DNA of 64,000 nt from Corynespora cassiicola (Eukaryota; Ascomycota; Dothideomycetes; Pleosporales; Corynesporascaceae), in NCBI GenBank assembly GCA_022059125.1, contig JAEUWY010000020.1, positions 1,178,001 to 1,242,000 on the forward strand, written 5' to 3'. Positions 21,752-32,001 of the stretch are shown here, piece after piece (within the stretch, counting starts at the first letter, position 1; each line of letters opens with the position of its first letter). The notes under the pieces were generated by a model. The model worked only from the letters and a program-made list of their open reading frames with translations, was not told where the DNA came from and ran no database searches. Made by a program: the position numbers and the translations under genes.

Positions 21752-22578
21752 CTACTTCTCCTCCGCCATCTTCCGAGCAGCTTCGCGCTTCTCCAGGAAT
21801 TCGGCCGACCTCTTGGATCCAAACGCCTTGACCGCCTCGTAGTAGACAGTCGCAACGCCCTTGCATGCATTAACCTCGAATTCGCCGCCCTCAGTCTCGC
21901 ACTGGGCGTCCATGTCCACCTTGAAGTTGTCGTCGATGCGCAGCTTGTTGGGGTCCGAGAAGCGGTTTTGCGCCTGGTAATTGCGGTATCTGCGGAAACG
22001 ATGATCAGCATTTGCCCACGCGCTTGCTGGATTCTTCTCAGTCCAAATTTCTTACGAAGCTTACTGTATCTGTTTCCCTCTTACTCAGACAGACAAAGAC
22101 GGCATCCCGCATCTATGATACTCTCTTGGATTGTCTGAGTAGGGAGAACACATACAGTAAGCTCGTAATAATTCATAAAAAGAGCAGAATCAGGTAATGG
22201 AGTGGAGGACAGCTCCGACATACCCAAAGTCGTGTCGGTGGCACGATTGAAGGACTAGGAAACATGTTAGGGCGAGAACAGATACTGGGGAAGAGTTTCA
22301 CATACAATTAAAGCCAAACGGATTGTCGGGGCTAGCAGTGCAGCCGTCTATTCATGTTAGAGGCGGATACGCCGAGACGGCTGATCATCATGCTCACTGG
22401 AAGACCAATCCAAGTTGGATGGGTTCTGAGCATTCCGGGCGGCCTGGAACTCTTCCATGGTCGAACTGAAGAGGAGACGGTCGGTGGCCTGCTCGGCGGT
22501 CTCCTGCCTCGATGCCAGCTTGCTGGGGGCGGCCAGGGCGAGGGACGCAAGCCCGAGGGTGATGAAGACGGACTTCAT
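21752..22578 (-). CDS. Secreted fungal/prokaryotic-type phospholipase A2
   Basis: Four exons: 22578-22398, 22347-22306 (42 nt), 22254-22224 (31 nt) and 21989-21752. The introns are 50, 51 and 234 nt. They join to 163 residues. A signal peptide is clear (MKSVFITLGLASLALA, cleavage near residue 16). The mature part has LDWSSNGCTASPDNPFGFN and then SCHRHDFGYRNY, the active-site stretch of the bacterial/fungal sPLA2 family, with the His82-Asp83 pair as catalytic His and calcium-linked Asp. Cys63 and Cys79 flank it, and two later cysteines (AQCE, NACK) complete two likely disulfides. It hydrolyses the sn-2 acyl chain of phospholipids outside the cell. The C-terminus is charged (KREAARKMAEEK). The two tiny middle exons carry the catalytic core. 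Confidence 0.9.
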
Positions 22579-22713
22579 GTTGACGAAGGTAGCTGTGGAG
22601 AGACAAGAGGCTCGGAAGAGGCAGAGAGATCAGTTCAAGACCTGGGATGGGACCTCGTTGGCGTGGTTGAAGCTGTTGGCCGGCCTGCCTCTCCAGCACC
22701 GTGATTGCCTCAC

Positions 22714-22723
22714 ATTTATATAG
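22714..22723 (-). promoter_or_regulatory. TATA box of the phospholipase A2 gene
   Basis: On the minus strand the sequence reads CTATATAAAT, about 136 bases before the start codon at 22578. A pyrimidine-rich leader follows. Position and match are good for a fungal core promoter. Confidence 0.6.
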
Positions 22724-25015
22724 TCCCCGTCTCTCGCTGCGCGGCCTGGCAAACTCTTGTATTGACCGGGGACTATCCCATTGTCGGATCCTCCCGCTCT
22801 GTTTCCCCTCACATACAGCGTTCGTTCCTGCATCGTGACCCATCTCATCCGGCAGACATCCGGACATTGCCATCCCATTCGTCCTCATGGCCGACGAGTA
22901 GTCAGAAAGCTCTCTAGAAACCAAGAAACGCCCAGTTCCAAGCCCCGACGACTGCATACAACGGTACCAAACATGGCGGAGTTTACCAGCCTGATTGGTG
23001 GGGGGTTGTTTCGGGCTATTGGTGATCAACACCTCTAGCGAAGCATTTATACTAGCTTCCCAATCGCGAGAGATCGGCAGAGCGTGCGGAAGCGCTTGAA
23101 GCTGGGGAGCGATGCGTAGCAGTGTCTATTCTTGTTGGAGGTGGCAATTGAAACTGTAAAGAGCTCTTGTCAAGCGCATCGATGATTTTGCGCTGCTGAT
23201 CCTCGTCGAAGTCAGGTTGTACACAAGCAACAAAGCGATGTGTCGGCCCGTTGAGGAAAGTGATGATTAGAGCGGCAGGAAAACTGGACCGACGGAGCAA
23301 CGCCGAGCGGCATCGACTTGGAACGTGGTCATGGGGATTCTCCGTATAGGCCGAAGACTCGGAAAGCTGATTTGGCCCGCACTATGTCGTCGGCAGTGTC
23401 CAATTCGAGGGTTGGGGGCCGACGCGGGCCATCTAGTGCGAGGAGGCTCTGTACGTCGCGGAACAAAGTTGATGCGGGCGAGCAGCGACTCTGTCCGTAC
23501 CATGGGAGGAAGCTCGGGACAGGCGGTGATGCCTGAAAAACAAAATAGTTGTCAGCATAGGCGGTGGAGTGTGCTCAGGCTAGCAGGCGCCCGAGAAGTA
23601 AGCACGGCGATTGTCCTGGGTATGCCGTTGCCCCTCATTGCGGAGTGCAAAGGATACCTGGAGATGGAGGCTGGCGGCTGCAGAGGGCTGCCTCCTGATT
23701 GGGGATGGCGCTACGGCGGCATCACGTGAGCACGCGGATTGAGCAGGGACACCCACAGCATGGTAGGCAGGTACCAGGAGCGTCATGAATCATCACGTCG
23801 GGCGCAAAGGTCCCATCACCCAAGAAAATTTTCTTCACAGATTCGGACAATTAACTGCATGAACGACGCTGTTCTGGCCGCGCGAGTGTCATGGTGGACC
23901 GGTACCGACATGGAGCTACCACGGCCCCCCGTGGGCGGTCCGTACTGTACACGTCCCATCGCCGGCCGGGCTGCTGTCCCACGAGACTCGAGCACGCACA
24001 GGTGCGATACGATACATGGGCACAGGGATACGAGGCACTTCTGGCGCGGAGCTTCGGGAGGCGTCAAAGTTCAAAGGTTACGTTTTGACGGTTGACAGCT
24101 GCAGGGCGAGGGAGATCAAAACATCCGGTTCCGGCCTGGGCTCGTGTGCGAGCTTCCTTTGCGATGTGCTGCAGCCCACTTTTGTGCGCGCTGCGACGAA
24201 TCGCGCCCTGCCGCGTCCTCGTGCATTGAGCTGACTCGAGACTCGCCCTTTGGCGGCCAAAAGAAAGCAGCCCGGCGCGCAGCGGTCAGCGGGCTCGCCA
24301 TTGAGGAATCAATTTGTTCGCTGCGCGTGATGGCCTGGGGACGTTGCCCCCTCGACGCCTCGCTCTCGTCCCAAGCCGGCGGCGACGGGCAGCTGCGAGA
24401 AAAAGGAGCGCAGCACCGCGCAGCACCGCTCAGCAAATGGGGGCCGCACCCGCGGGGTGGCAATCGGCAGGCCATGGCAGGCAGCGGGAGCATTGGACCA
24501 CAGGCTGCATGGCCAGACGGACACAGTATTGACCCGCGTGCTGGGATGCCGTCTGCTGTCCAACAGGCCGTGCGGGTCTATCCGCACCCGCCACGGTTGC
24601 CAGCACTAGAGCGCCTGCCTGGCGCCGTGGGCGGAGCTCGGGCCTTTGTTTACACTATCAATCCTGCCGAGCAGCTCCCCCAACTCCACTCCACAGAATC
24701 TTTATCCACGCTGCCCACGTCCTCGCTGCCCCTCAGTGCGCCGTCTGAGCCCTCAATTCCCCCAGTCCCCCTCACCTGACCCGTCGCCCGCCCGCAGTAC
24801 CGCCAGGGCGACTGCACCGCCGCCCGCCGAGCACCGTCCCGCCCTCTGACACCCCGGCTCACCTCCACCGCTCATGCTTTTTCTCCGACGCACGAGCGCC
24901 ACCCTCCGTAAATCTCAACGCTTCCGCACCTCATAAGTACGAGCCAAACCCCGTCCCAGGCACCGCTTGACGACAACTTCTCTTCTTCCACCCCGCGGAG
25001 CGGGCACACGTCGCC
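22724..25015. other. 2.3 kb GC-rich intergenic stretch, no supportable gene
   Basis: Many overlapping open frames exist on both strands (for example 24144-24779 plus), all Arg/Ala/Pro/Ser-rich, opposed by antisense frames of similar length and without domains. The last 350 bases before 25016 are CT-rich with CCACC tracts and are probably the promoter and leader of the next gene. Confidence 0.5.
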
Positions 25016-27464
25016 ATGGACGGCCCTCCCCCTCCCCCGCCTCCACACGGTGCCAATCCAAAGACCACGGCAGGCGAAGAAGCCCCAAAGCCCTCGGGCG
25101 GTCTGCCTCCCGGCAACTATGACATCTTCATCATACCGCCCCACTCGGCAGGCGGCGGCTTCGTCTACCTCCCGAGCCTACAAGTGCAGCGGAACAGTTT
25201 CGTGGCCGGCGTGGCCAGCACCCTGGCAAGCATTGCCGTGTGGAAGATCGCCGAGCCGACACTGAAGCAATGGTTCCTCCTCGTCAGTCAGGGTGTCTCG
25301 TCCGGAGGCAGCGGTGTCATATTGTTGGTCGTCATTGTGGGAATCGCGGGCTGGGCGTTTGGAAAGGCAAATCTCGATGGCCGGGCCTTTGGCGGCGGTC
25401 CTCCTCCGGGACCAGGCGGAGCTGGAGCTGGAGCTGGAGCCGGCACCGGGACATCAGGCTCGGGCTATCAGCGAGCGCCCCCGCCGCCTCCCAATGGCGG
25501 CTTCCCGGGCGGTGGTGGTCCGCCGCCTCAGGGTGGCCATGGCGGATGGTATCAGCAACATGGCGCTGCGCCCCCACCACCGCACGAAAATGAGTCGTGG
25601 TCTGGCCCGCAGCCCGACCCCGAACAGGCCCGCAGGGACAAGGCACGGGAAGACTCCCGCAAGCGAGAAGAAGAAACGAAAGCAAAGCAAAAAGCCGAGG
25701 AAGAAGCAAGGGCGGCAAAACAAAAGGCTGACGAGGATGCGCGGAGAGCCAAGCAAAAAGCTGATGAACAAGCACGTAAAGCTAAACAACGTGCCGAGGA
25801 AGAAGCCCGCATGGCCAAACAAAAGGCTGAAGAGGAAGCCCTCAGAGCTAGACGAAAAGCTGAAGAGGAAGCCCTCAGAGCTAGACGAAAAGCTGAAGAA
25901 GAGGCGCGCATCGCCAAGGAGGAAGCACGCATGGCGAAGCAAAAGGCTGAGGAAGCAGCACGCCTAGCCAAGGAAAAGGCCGAAGAGGAGGCGCGACAAG
26001 CCAAAGCCAGAGCCTACGAAGAGGCAAAGCGACGTCAAGAGGAAGAACGGAAGCGCGAAGAAGAGACAAAGAGGAAGATTGAAGAGGCAAGGAGGCGTGC
26101 CTACGAGGAGGCCAGAGCCATTGAAGAGGAGAAGAGGCGCAAAGAAGCGGAGGAGAAGGCCAAAGAAGAGGCTGAGAGACAAGCTCGGGCCAAAGCCGAG
26201 AAGGAGAAGTGGGAGAGGATGCGGGCCCGCGAGCGTGAGCAGCGGGAACGCGAAGCCCGCGAACGCATTGCCAAAGAAAAGGCTCAAAAGGAGCAGGAGG
26301 CTCGTGAGAAGGAGCAAAAGGAGAAGGAGGCTCGCGAGGCCGAGGCTCGAGCACGCATTGAAAAGGAGATCCGCGAGAAGCTCGAGGCCGAAGCAAAGGC
26401 CAAAGCAGAGGCTGAAGCCAAGAAGAAGGCCGAAGAAGAGAGGATTGCGGCAGAAGCTGCTGCTGCAAAGGCCAAGGCTGAGGCTGAGGCCGCTGCTGCC
26501 AAAGCCAAAGCCGACGCCGAGCGTGCAGAGCGTCTCAAGGCTGCGCGGGAACGAGCCCAGCGGGATCGGGAGGCCCGTCTCAAGGCAGAGGCAGAGAAGA
26601 TCAAGGCCCAGGAAGCTGCGGCAGCAGCTGCGGCAGTTCCCGAGGTCACTGCCCGACGGTCGACAACGTACGGTGGCATTGGGGGCGGAGAACGATTGGA
26701 CCCGTATGCTGGCGCTCGCAGTCCTCCCGCGCCTTCGGTCACCTCGACTCACTCGTCGCCCATCAAGGCCACTGTCACTTCTAAGAAAAAGACGGCCAAA
26801 TCTCATGTCACTACCGATGACGCGCACTCGTTTCGGCCTTATGACACACCTCCTCGAGCGTCCAAAGCCCCCTCACACGTCTCTTCCTCGGTATACTCCG
26901 AGTCTTCATATGCACCTTCCCAGAGTACTGCGAGGACGACGCCCCCAGCCAGTGTCCGTGGACCTTACGCAACCAACGACCCGGACAAGATTGTCATCAA
27001 GGCCGTATACCTCTTCAACGACTTGTTCCCCAAGCCAGTTGCTCAATTGGTGTCCGGTGTTGGTAAGGTGACGGATGGGTTGATTTTGAAGATCCAGACC
27101 GAAGGCTTGTTCATTGATGACGACGTTCGCGGCATTCCCCAGCGCGAGTGGGATGTCAAGGCCTGGACGTTGAAGCAAGTCGAAGTATGTTTTGCCAGCC
27201 TGTTCCCATATCTTATTACCCGAAACTAACCACCATCAGACTGGCCAAAACGCTGCCAAAGGTCTCCACATCTTCCGGGCCTGTGTCCGCGATGCCGACG
27301 GCACGAAGTACGTTTTCATCGTCGACCAGTCTGAGAGCTGGAAGCTGGCCGTTGGTCTGCAGCGCCTCCGCAAGGGCAGTCAAGTTCGTAGCCTGCAAAA
27401 TGGCCAAATGTCGCCGAACGAGGTCGCCCGCCTGTTGAACACTGTACCTCCACTGCCCATGTAA
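25016..27464 (+). CDS. Membrane-anchored protein with very long charged helix (TolA-like composition)
   Basis: Exon 1 is 25016-27184 and exon 2 is 27240-27464 (55 nt intron, GTATGT, CTAAC, ATCAG), giving 797 residues. Order: Pro/Gly-rich start; hydrophobic stretches at about residues 62-85 and 98-120 that look like membrane helices; a Gly/Pro-rich linker; then from about residue 200 to 545 an almost unbroken run of Ala/Lys/Glu/Arg with a repeating EEAR-x-AKQKA unit, predicted as coiled coil or single alpha-helix; a Ser/Thr-rich linker; and a compact C-terminal domain of about 140 residues (KIVIKAVYLFNDLFPKPVAQ...). The composition resembles bacterial TolA, but that is not homology. The function is unknown; the C-terminal domain looks conserved rather than low complexity and is the best handle. 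Confidence 0.75.
25826..25891 (+). repeat. Perfect 33 bp tandem duplication inside the charged helix
   Basis: Two identical 33-base units (25826-25858 and 25859-25891) encode AEEEALRARRK twice. They lie inside a coding region of looser heptad/undecad repeats. The perfect identity suggests recent expansion; 11 residues keeps the helical register of three turns. Confidence 0.9.
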
Positions 27465-28481
27465 GCTATGCGAGCAACGCAGAATATAAGGAGACAGCAA
27501 TTAGTCGGGCCGCAAAAAAAGAAGAAAATATTTACAGCTGGCCTCGGCGTGGAATGCCGCGTTATCCGCCCGCATTCCGGATTTCGAGCACATTCCATGC
27601 CCTGCAAGCCCGCCCCCCTGAAGCGATCACACAAACGGTACACACATACACACAAGAGATATATACCACTCGCGTTGTTTTAGACAGATGAGAGCCTTTG
27701 GAAGATTCCCCCTCCTCGCGTAGGTTTGGTTTTGAGCGATGCGATGCGCTGCGCTGCGACGATGATATCCCCTCCTTTCCCCTCTCTCCCCACCCCCGTT
27801 GTTCAAAATCACAATCCATTTTGGAATATGGCATGGCATGGCATGGCATCAATTTATTGGGTTAATGGCATCAGCGATGGAGTTTTTTCCCCCAATTTTA
27901 ATCATTTTTTGTCTCTCGTTTCGGGGAATGGAAGAGTGGGATAGGCGCCATTTGGAGACTTTGATATGAGTTGGAATCGTTCACTATTAGATGTTGGATA
28001 TGAGATGATTTTTTGGAGAGTGGAAATGTAGATGAGGTGTTTTGGATGGATGTATCCATGGATGGAACGGAATGGATATGGATACGGTTTCCTCTGATCA
28101 ATGTGCGAGTCTTTTTGCAGTGAAGTTGTGTGATATGAGAAGAGTCATTCATTCATTCCGTCATTTAGGTTGGTCTGAAGACTACCCCGAACGCTAATAA
28201 ATTATGCTTCCCGCTCTCCCGACTGTCCACCCAGTGATGCATGAGCCATTGCCATGTAGGATCCTGCAACTTTGCTTGTGGATATGGAAAGTAGGAAGGA
28301 GATGAAAGACAAAGGGGTCGGGGTGGTTGTCAGTCCGAATCGTATCTGCTGTCGAGGGCTGTCAAGGAGATGGAAGGTAGGCCGTTGAGTAGCTTACCAA
28401 CGAATGGTGTCGTCGATCGCCACTGTACATCGTCAGCTCCACTCAGCTCCAAAATACTACCCAACCCTACAAACTTACCTC
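27465..28481. other. Intergenic stretch, no supportable gene
   Basis: This is the 3' flank of the charged-helix gene and the 3' flank of the minus-strand small secreted protein. It holds repeated GGCATGGCATGGCAT near 27830-27850 and T-rich tracts. The minus-strand GTAAGT just after the stop codon at 28482, with a branch-like GCTGAC and TACAG further on, suggests a 3' UTR intron in the small gene. Confidence 0.5.
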
Positions 28482-29084
28482 TTAACCCTTCAAGACCCTC
28501 ACACTCCTGAAATCCGCAAAGTTGGCGCATCGATTTGACATTTCCAGGACCGTTGGCTTGCCTTGACAGTCCTCGCGACCGTACCCGAGCACTATTCAGC
28601 GCATCAAACGTTAGCGGAAGAACCACAAATGAAGAGTCCCAGCCAAGAATGCCGAATACTACGGTATGAAGCAAGCATAAACAAAGTCACACGTACGTGG
28701 ACGGCTCCTAAGCTTGCCGGGGTTGGAGTGCAGCACGCGGACCGTGTGGCCAAAGGCCTCATGACACTCGTAGTCGCGGATCTGCAGCTCGAACATTTCG
28801 AGAAGCGTGCACGATTCGTCTTCATACGTCTGGATTGTGACGAGGAGGACATCCTCTTGCTCAACCGTGGCAGTTTCTTTTTCAGTTGAGATCTCAGGTG
28901 CGCGACGAGGAAGAGTCGGAGTAGTGGACGTGTCGCGGGGATCGGCGAGGGCGCGCATCGCGGCGGGCGCGTGGGGGTGGGGGACTGCGAAGGTCGGGGT
29001 GGAGAGGGTCGTCGCGAGGATGCATGGCCAGGCAGAGGATTGCCAGAATGAGAGCAATGAGGTACATGCTTGGAGGAGGTGCAT
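28482..29084 (-). CDS. Small secreted cysteine-containing protein (candidate effector)
   Basis: Exon 1 is 29084-28697 and exon 2 is 28591-28482, with a 105 nt intron (GTACGT...AATAG), giving 165 residues. The N-terminus has a hydrophobic segment ending in STPTFA-VP that could be a signal peptide of about 33 residues, although it is longer than usual. A Pro/Ala/Thr-rich propeptide-like stretch ends in PRRAPE, a possible Kex2-type site. The last 95 residues hold four cysteines (ESCTL, YECHE, EDCQG, NRCANF) and end in FRSVRVLKG. The second exon has no ATG and was found from splice signals. I do not recognise a family. The size, secretion signal and paired cysteines fit a fungal small secreted protein. 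Confidence 0.65.
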
Positions 29085-29689
29085 GGTTGAGAGTGGTGGC
29101 AGTGAGGGGGAATCAGGGGGGTTGGTGAGGCTGGGGCTGGTTTTTGAGGAAGGATATATGTCGAAGATGTGTTAGCAGGAGAAGAGTGGCGTTTGGAGGA
29201 GAGAAAAGCCAGAGGATGTGGTGAGAGCGACACTTGCGAGTTTTGAGGTGGAAGATGCGAGGGCTTGAAGACAGAGTAGGCACGTCCGGAGTGGCAGGTA
29301 CGGTGAGTGAAAGCACCTGATCGACGGATTATCGACACTCTTTGACTCATTCTAACGGTAAACTGCTTGATTGCAGTGATTTTTCCGGATCATCCTATGA
29401 TCTACAGTAATCCGAATGATTGGTGTGATTTATGAAGTTGTGGCTGTCTATCCTATATTCCGTAGGTTGTCCTCTGCTAGAAAAGCAAAATTTGCCACTG
29501 ATGCTCTGTAGGTTCTACATGCAGGAGGACTGACAGAATCGCTACGATAATTGAGTCTTGCCGTGGGAATTATTGCTACCTCCCAGTGAGAGCAGTGAGC
29601 TTTTAGTTCAACACGTATTCTACAGCTTTTCGATCGCATTACGGACCAAAAAATCTTGTGTGGTTATGGGATGTTCTCTAGTTACTAAA
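29085..29689. other. Intergenic stretch, no gene seen
   Basis: This is the promoter side of the small secreted protein and the 3' flank of the cyclotransferase-fold gene. No TATA box of good quality or open frame with protein character was found. Confidence 0.5.
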
Positions 29690-30634
29690 TTATCCGCAAA
29701 AACGAAATGTCAGACCCTTCACCATCCGTCCATCCTCCAATTCGATGTTGCACCTTACGACCTCATAGTTTTCTCCCTCGAAAAACATCAAAGCTTCCTC
29801 ATGTTGCTTACTCTGGACCATATAGGCGGTACCTGGAATAACATCATTCTCTCCACCGTCCACCAAAGCACAATATTTGCCCCACATTTTGATTTTACCG
29901 CGGCGAATTTGTGAAGCATGGAGAGCTGAGGCTTCATTCAGCACAAGTAGTTCCATAAGCCGCGAAGGCTCGGCTAGTGTGCCGTAGAAAAAGTATAATA
30001 CTGGATACTGGTCCTGTTTTGGGAGGGGAATATCTTCGATGCGGTTGTGTGGAAGAGTGGCATCGATTCCAAGAGTTGGTGCAAGAGACCAAGACGAAAG
30101 CTCCTTCTCCGCCGAAGTGCGAAGCTGTGTGAAGCTAGGTTTCGAAGGAGCCAGATAGGCCGCAATGGCCGCACGTGCTTGAGAACTAATGACGACAAAC
30201 CGTAGCGAGTCGTCGTTTTCGTCGACATGTTCTTCGGGTAGCTTCTCAAGTGAAGCCACTTGTTGAAATTTTGCTGCTGTATTGAACGGATACTCCAACT
30301 TGAAAAGAAACTTTTTACGTACTTCTGCTTTACTCGGTCTTGTTTCCTGTTCAGGGGCCGCGTTTGCATTTGAGTATTCTTTTTGTTGCTTTGTAAGGAG
30401 ATACGCATAACTTTCTTTGTCATGACCATGAGACTCCATCTCTTCCCGGATTTCTGACCAGTGCTCTTCCGATATCTTGAGGCGAGAGAGGTCATTTAGG
30501 AAAGCTTCAATGATCTCCCTAGCTTGGGTATCAGTGAGGTTGAATATCTTTCCCCAGCGTTCAACATTATGCTCCACATAATCACTGCCAGTGTCTTTCG
30601 CGACCATGTCCTCCAGAGCAGCAAGAAGATCCAT
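29690..30634 (-). CDS. Gamma-glutamylcyclotransferase/AIG2-like fold protein with N-terminal extension
   Basis: One exon, 314 residues, ATG at 30634. The C-terminal 105 residues fit the AIG2/gamma-glutamylcyclotransferase fold. PVLYFFYGTL (216-220 FYGTL) forms the first strand and the substrate-binding loop normally written YGxL. IPGTAYMV is the central strand, and FFEGENYEVVRC places Glu286 at the position of the catalytic Glu. These enzymes cleave gamma-glutamyl amines or peptides to 5-oxoproline, but many fungal members are untested. The first 200 residues are helical and charged, with no domain I can name; DLSRLKISEEHWSEIREEM is repeated-helix-like. That makes the protein roughly twice the length of a minimal cyclotransferase. 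Cytosolic. Confidence 0.75.
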   Translation of the reverse strand: MDLLAALEDMVAKDTGSDYVEHNVERWGKIFNLTDTQAREIIEAFLNDLSRLKISEEHWSEIREEMESHGHDKESYAYLLTKQQKEYSNANAAPEQETRPSKAEVRKKFLFKLEYPFNTAAKFQQVASLEKLPEEHVDENDDSLRFVVISSQARAAIAAYLAPSKPSFTQLRTSAEKELSSWSLAPTLGIDATLPHNRIEDIPLPKQDQYPVLYFFYGTLAEPSRLMELLVLNEASALHASQIRRGKIKMWGKYCALVDGGENDVIPGTAYMVQSKQHEEALMFFEGENYEVVRCNIELEDGRMVKGLTFRFCG

Positions 30635-32001
30635 GACTTTTCTTGGAGATCTTTAGATGTGGTCTGGATAATCCGAAGCTTGGTATCTGTATCAGGGACG
30701 TAGTAGCAGGTGTATTGCGTAATAGCGACTCTATAGTGTGTCTGTTAAAAAGTCGTTATAAGGGATTCATAGAGTTTCGATGAGATCAGGCATGCCTCGT
30801 TGAAAACTACGTCGACATCAAAAACCGTTGGGATGAGTCAGAGCGCAGCCCTGTTTCCATCACGTGGGTACCAGATAGACCTACATTTGACCCAACAAAT
30901 TGGAAATGATTGGACAAAAAGAGAGCTATCGAATCCCCTTCCGGCTTTCAGTACAATTTCCAGCTATTCAATCTCATGTTACTGGTCCTTAGCCGTCCTA
31001 ATGCTCGCCAACTTTTCCAATTTTAAGCCTCATCCATCTATGAGAATACGGAGCCCCAGGGCACTTCAAAATGCATTCTAGTCACATTACACTCTGATGA
31101 AAAACCAAAGCATTTGAATTGCCGGCAATAAGGTGTATTACTTGATATGTTCGACCGATGAGAGTTGAGTTAGACCGTATTACCAACACATTTCTTATGA
31201 TAGGGGGCTTACACTTCGACACAAGTCATGGCATTACAAACTAAATTTTATTGGAAAAAATGAAAGCCAATACAGCAGCTGGTGTTCTTTGTATAAACTA
31301 GGCCGGCTTATCTTGCTGAGTAGCTCGAGGAACCTCAACCCCCATCTACCAGAATGCAAGACTTCAAGCCGTTTGTTATAATATCTAACGCTGGAAACTC
31401 CTGGTAAAATACTAAAGGCCACCTCTAGATGTCGTATTCTCCCTGTCGCCGGTTTCTTTAGAGATAGCTGTCGTTCCGCCACATGTCTGAAGCTAACATC
31501 AAGGTTTTTCGTGCTGAATACCAATAATATCATAAAAGTAAGCTGAAAAAACCCGCAGCATTAAAAAAGAGTAAATAGTTTAATTTCTGATTCTAGAAAA
31601 CACATCTGCGGGGAACATAGTCTTCTTTTTAGATCTTTGCGACAGATATTGTAGTTTCCCTTATTTTTACTATCCACGTCGCAATAAATGCTCTAGAACA
31701 TAAAAACAGCTCAATAATACATGTGATATTAACAAAAAATAAGAGCTCTAAATACGATTCCATAATCTGGATCATAATCCGATGATTTCATGACTTTTCC
31801 CATAACTCGTGGGCTCCGGTTATCGCAACCCACACCAGCTCAAAGAGTGTGGAGTGAATCGGACCCCCGACGGCCCGTGCACAACCGCTTGGCATCCTAT
31901 GATTCAATTGCGCGTGTCCTCTTCAATCAATCCACCTTGGCGACGATCATGACTACGAGCGAACTCCGGATTTGCTAGGAGTGTTTCTTCTTCATAATAC
32001 C
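30635..32001. other. AT-rich intergenic stretch
   Basis: Base composition drops sharply in G+C between about 31080 and 31790, with many stop codons in all frames. A 99-codon minus-strand frame (31533-31234) has no start context or domain. This may be a decayed, RIP-affected repeat, but no terminal repeats or recognisable transposase remains were seen. The right end from about 31850 is the promoter of SEC39. Confidence 0.5.

Noticed and set aside
24144..24779. 211-codon plus-strand frame
   Set aside because: No ATG-led domain, low-complexity Pro/Ala/Ser text, overlapped by frames on the other strand.
25332..26827. Long antisense and alternate-frame ORFs under the charged helix
   Set aside because: Produced by the repetitive GAR/AAR codons of the real gene.
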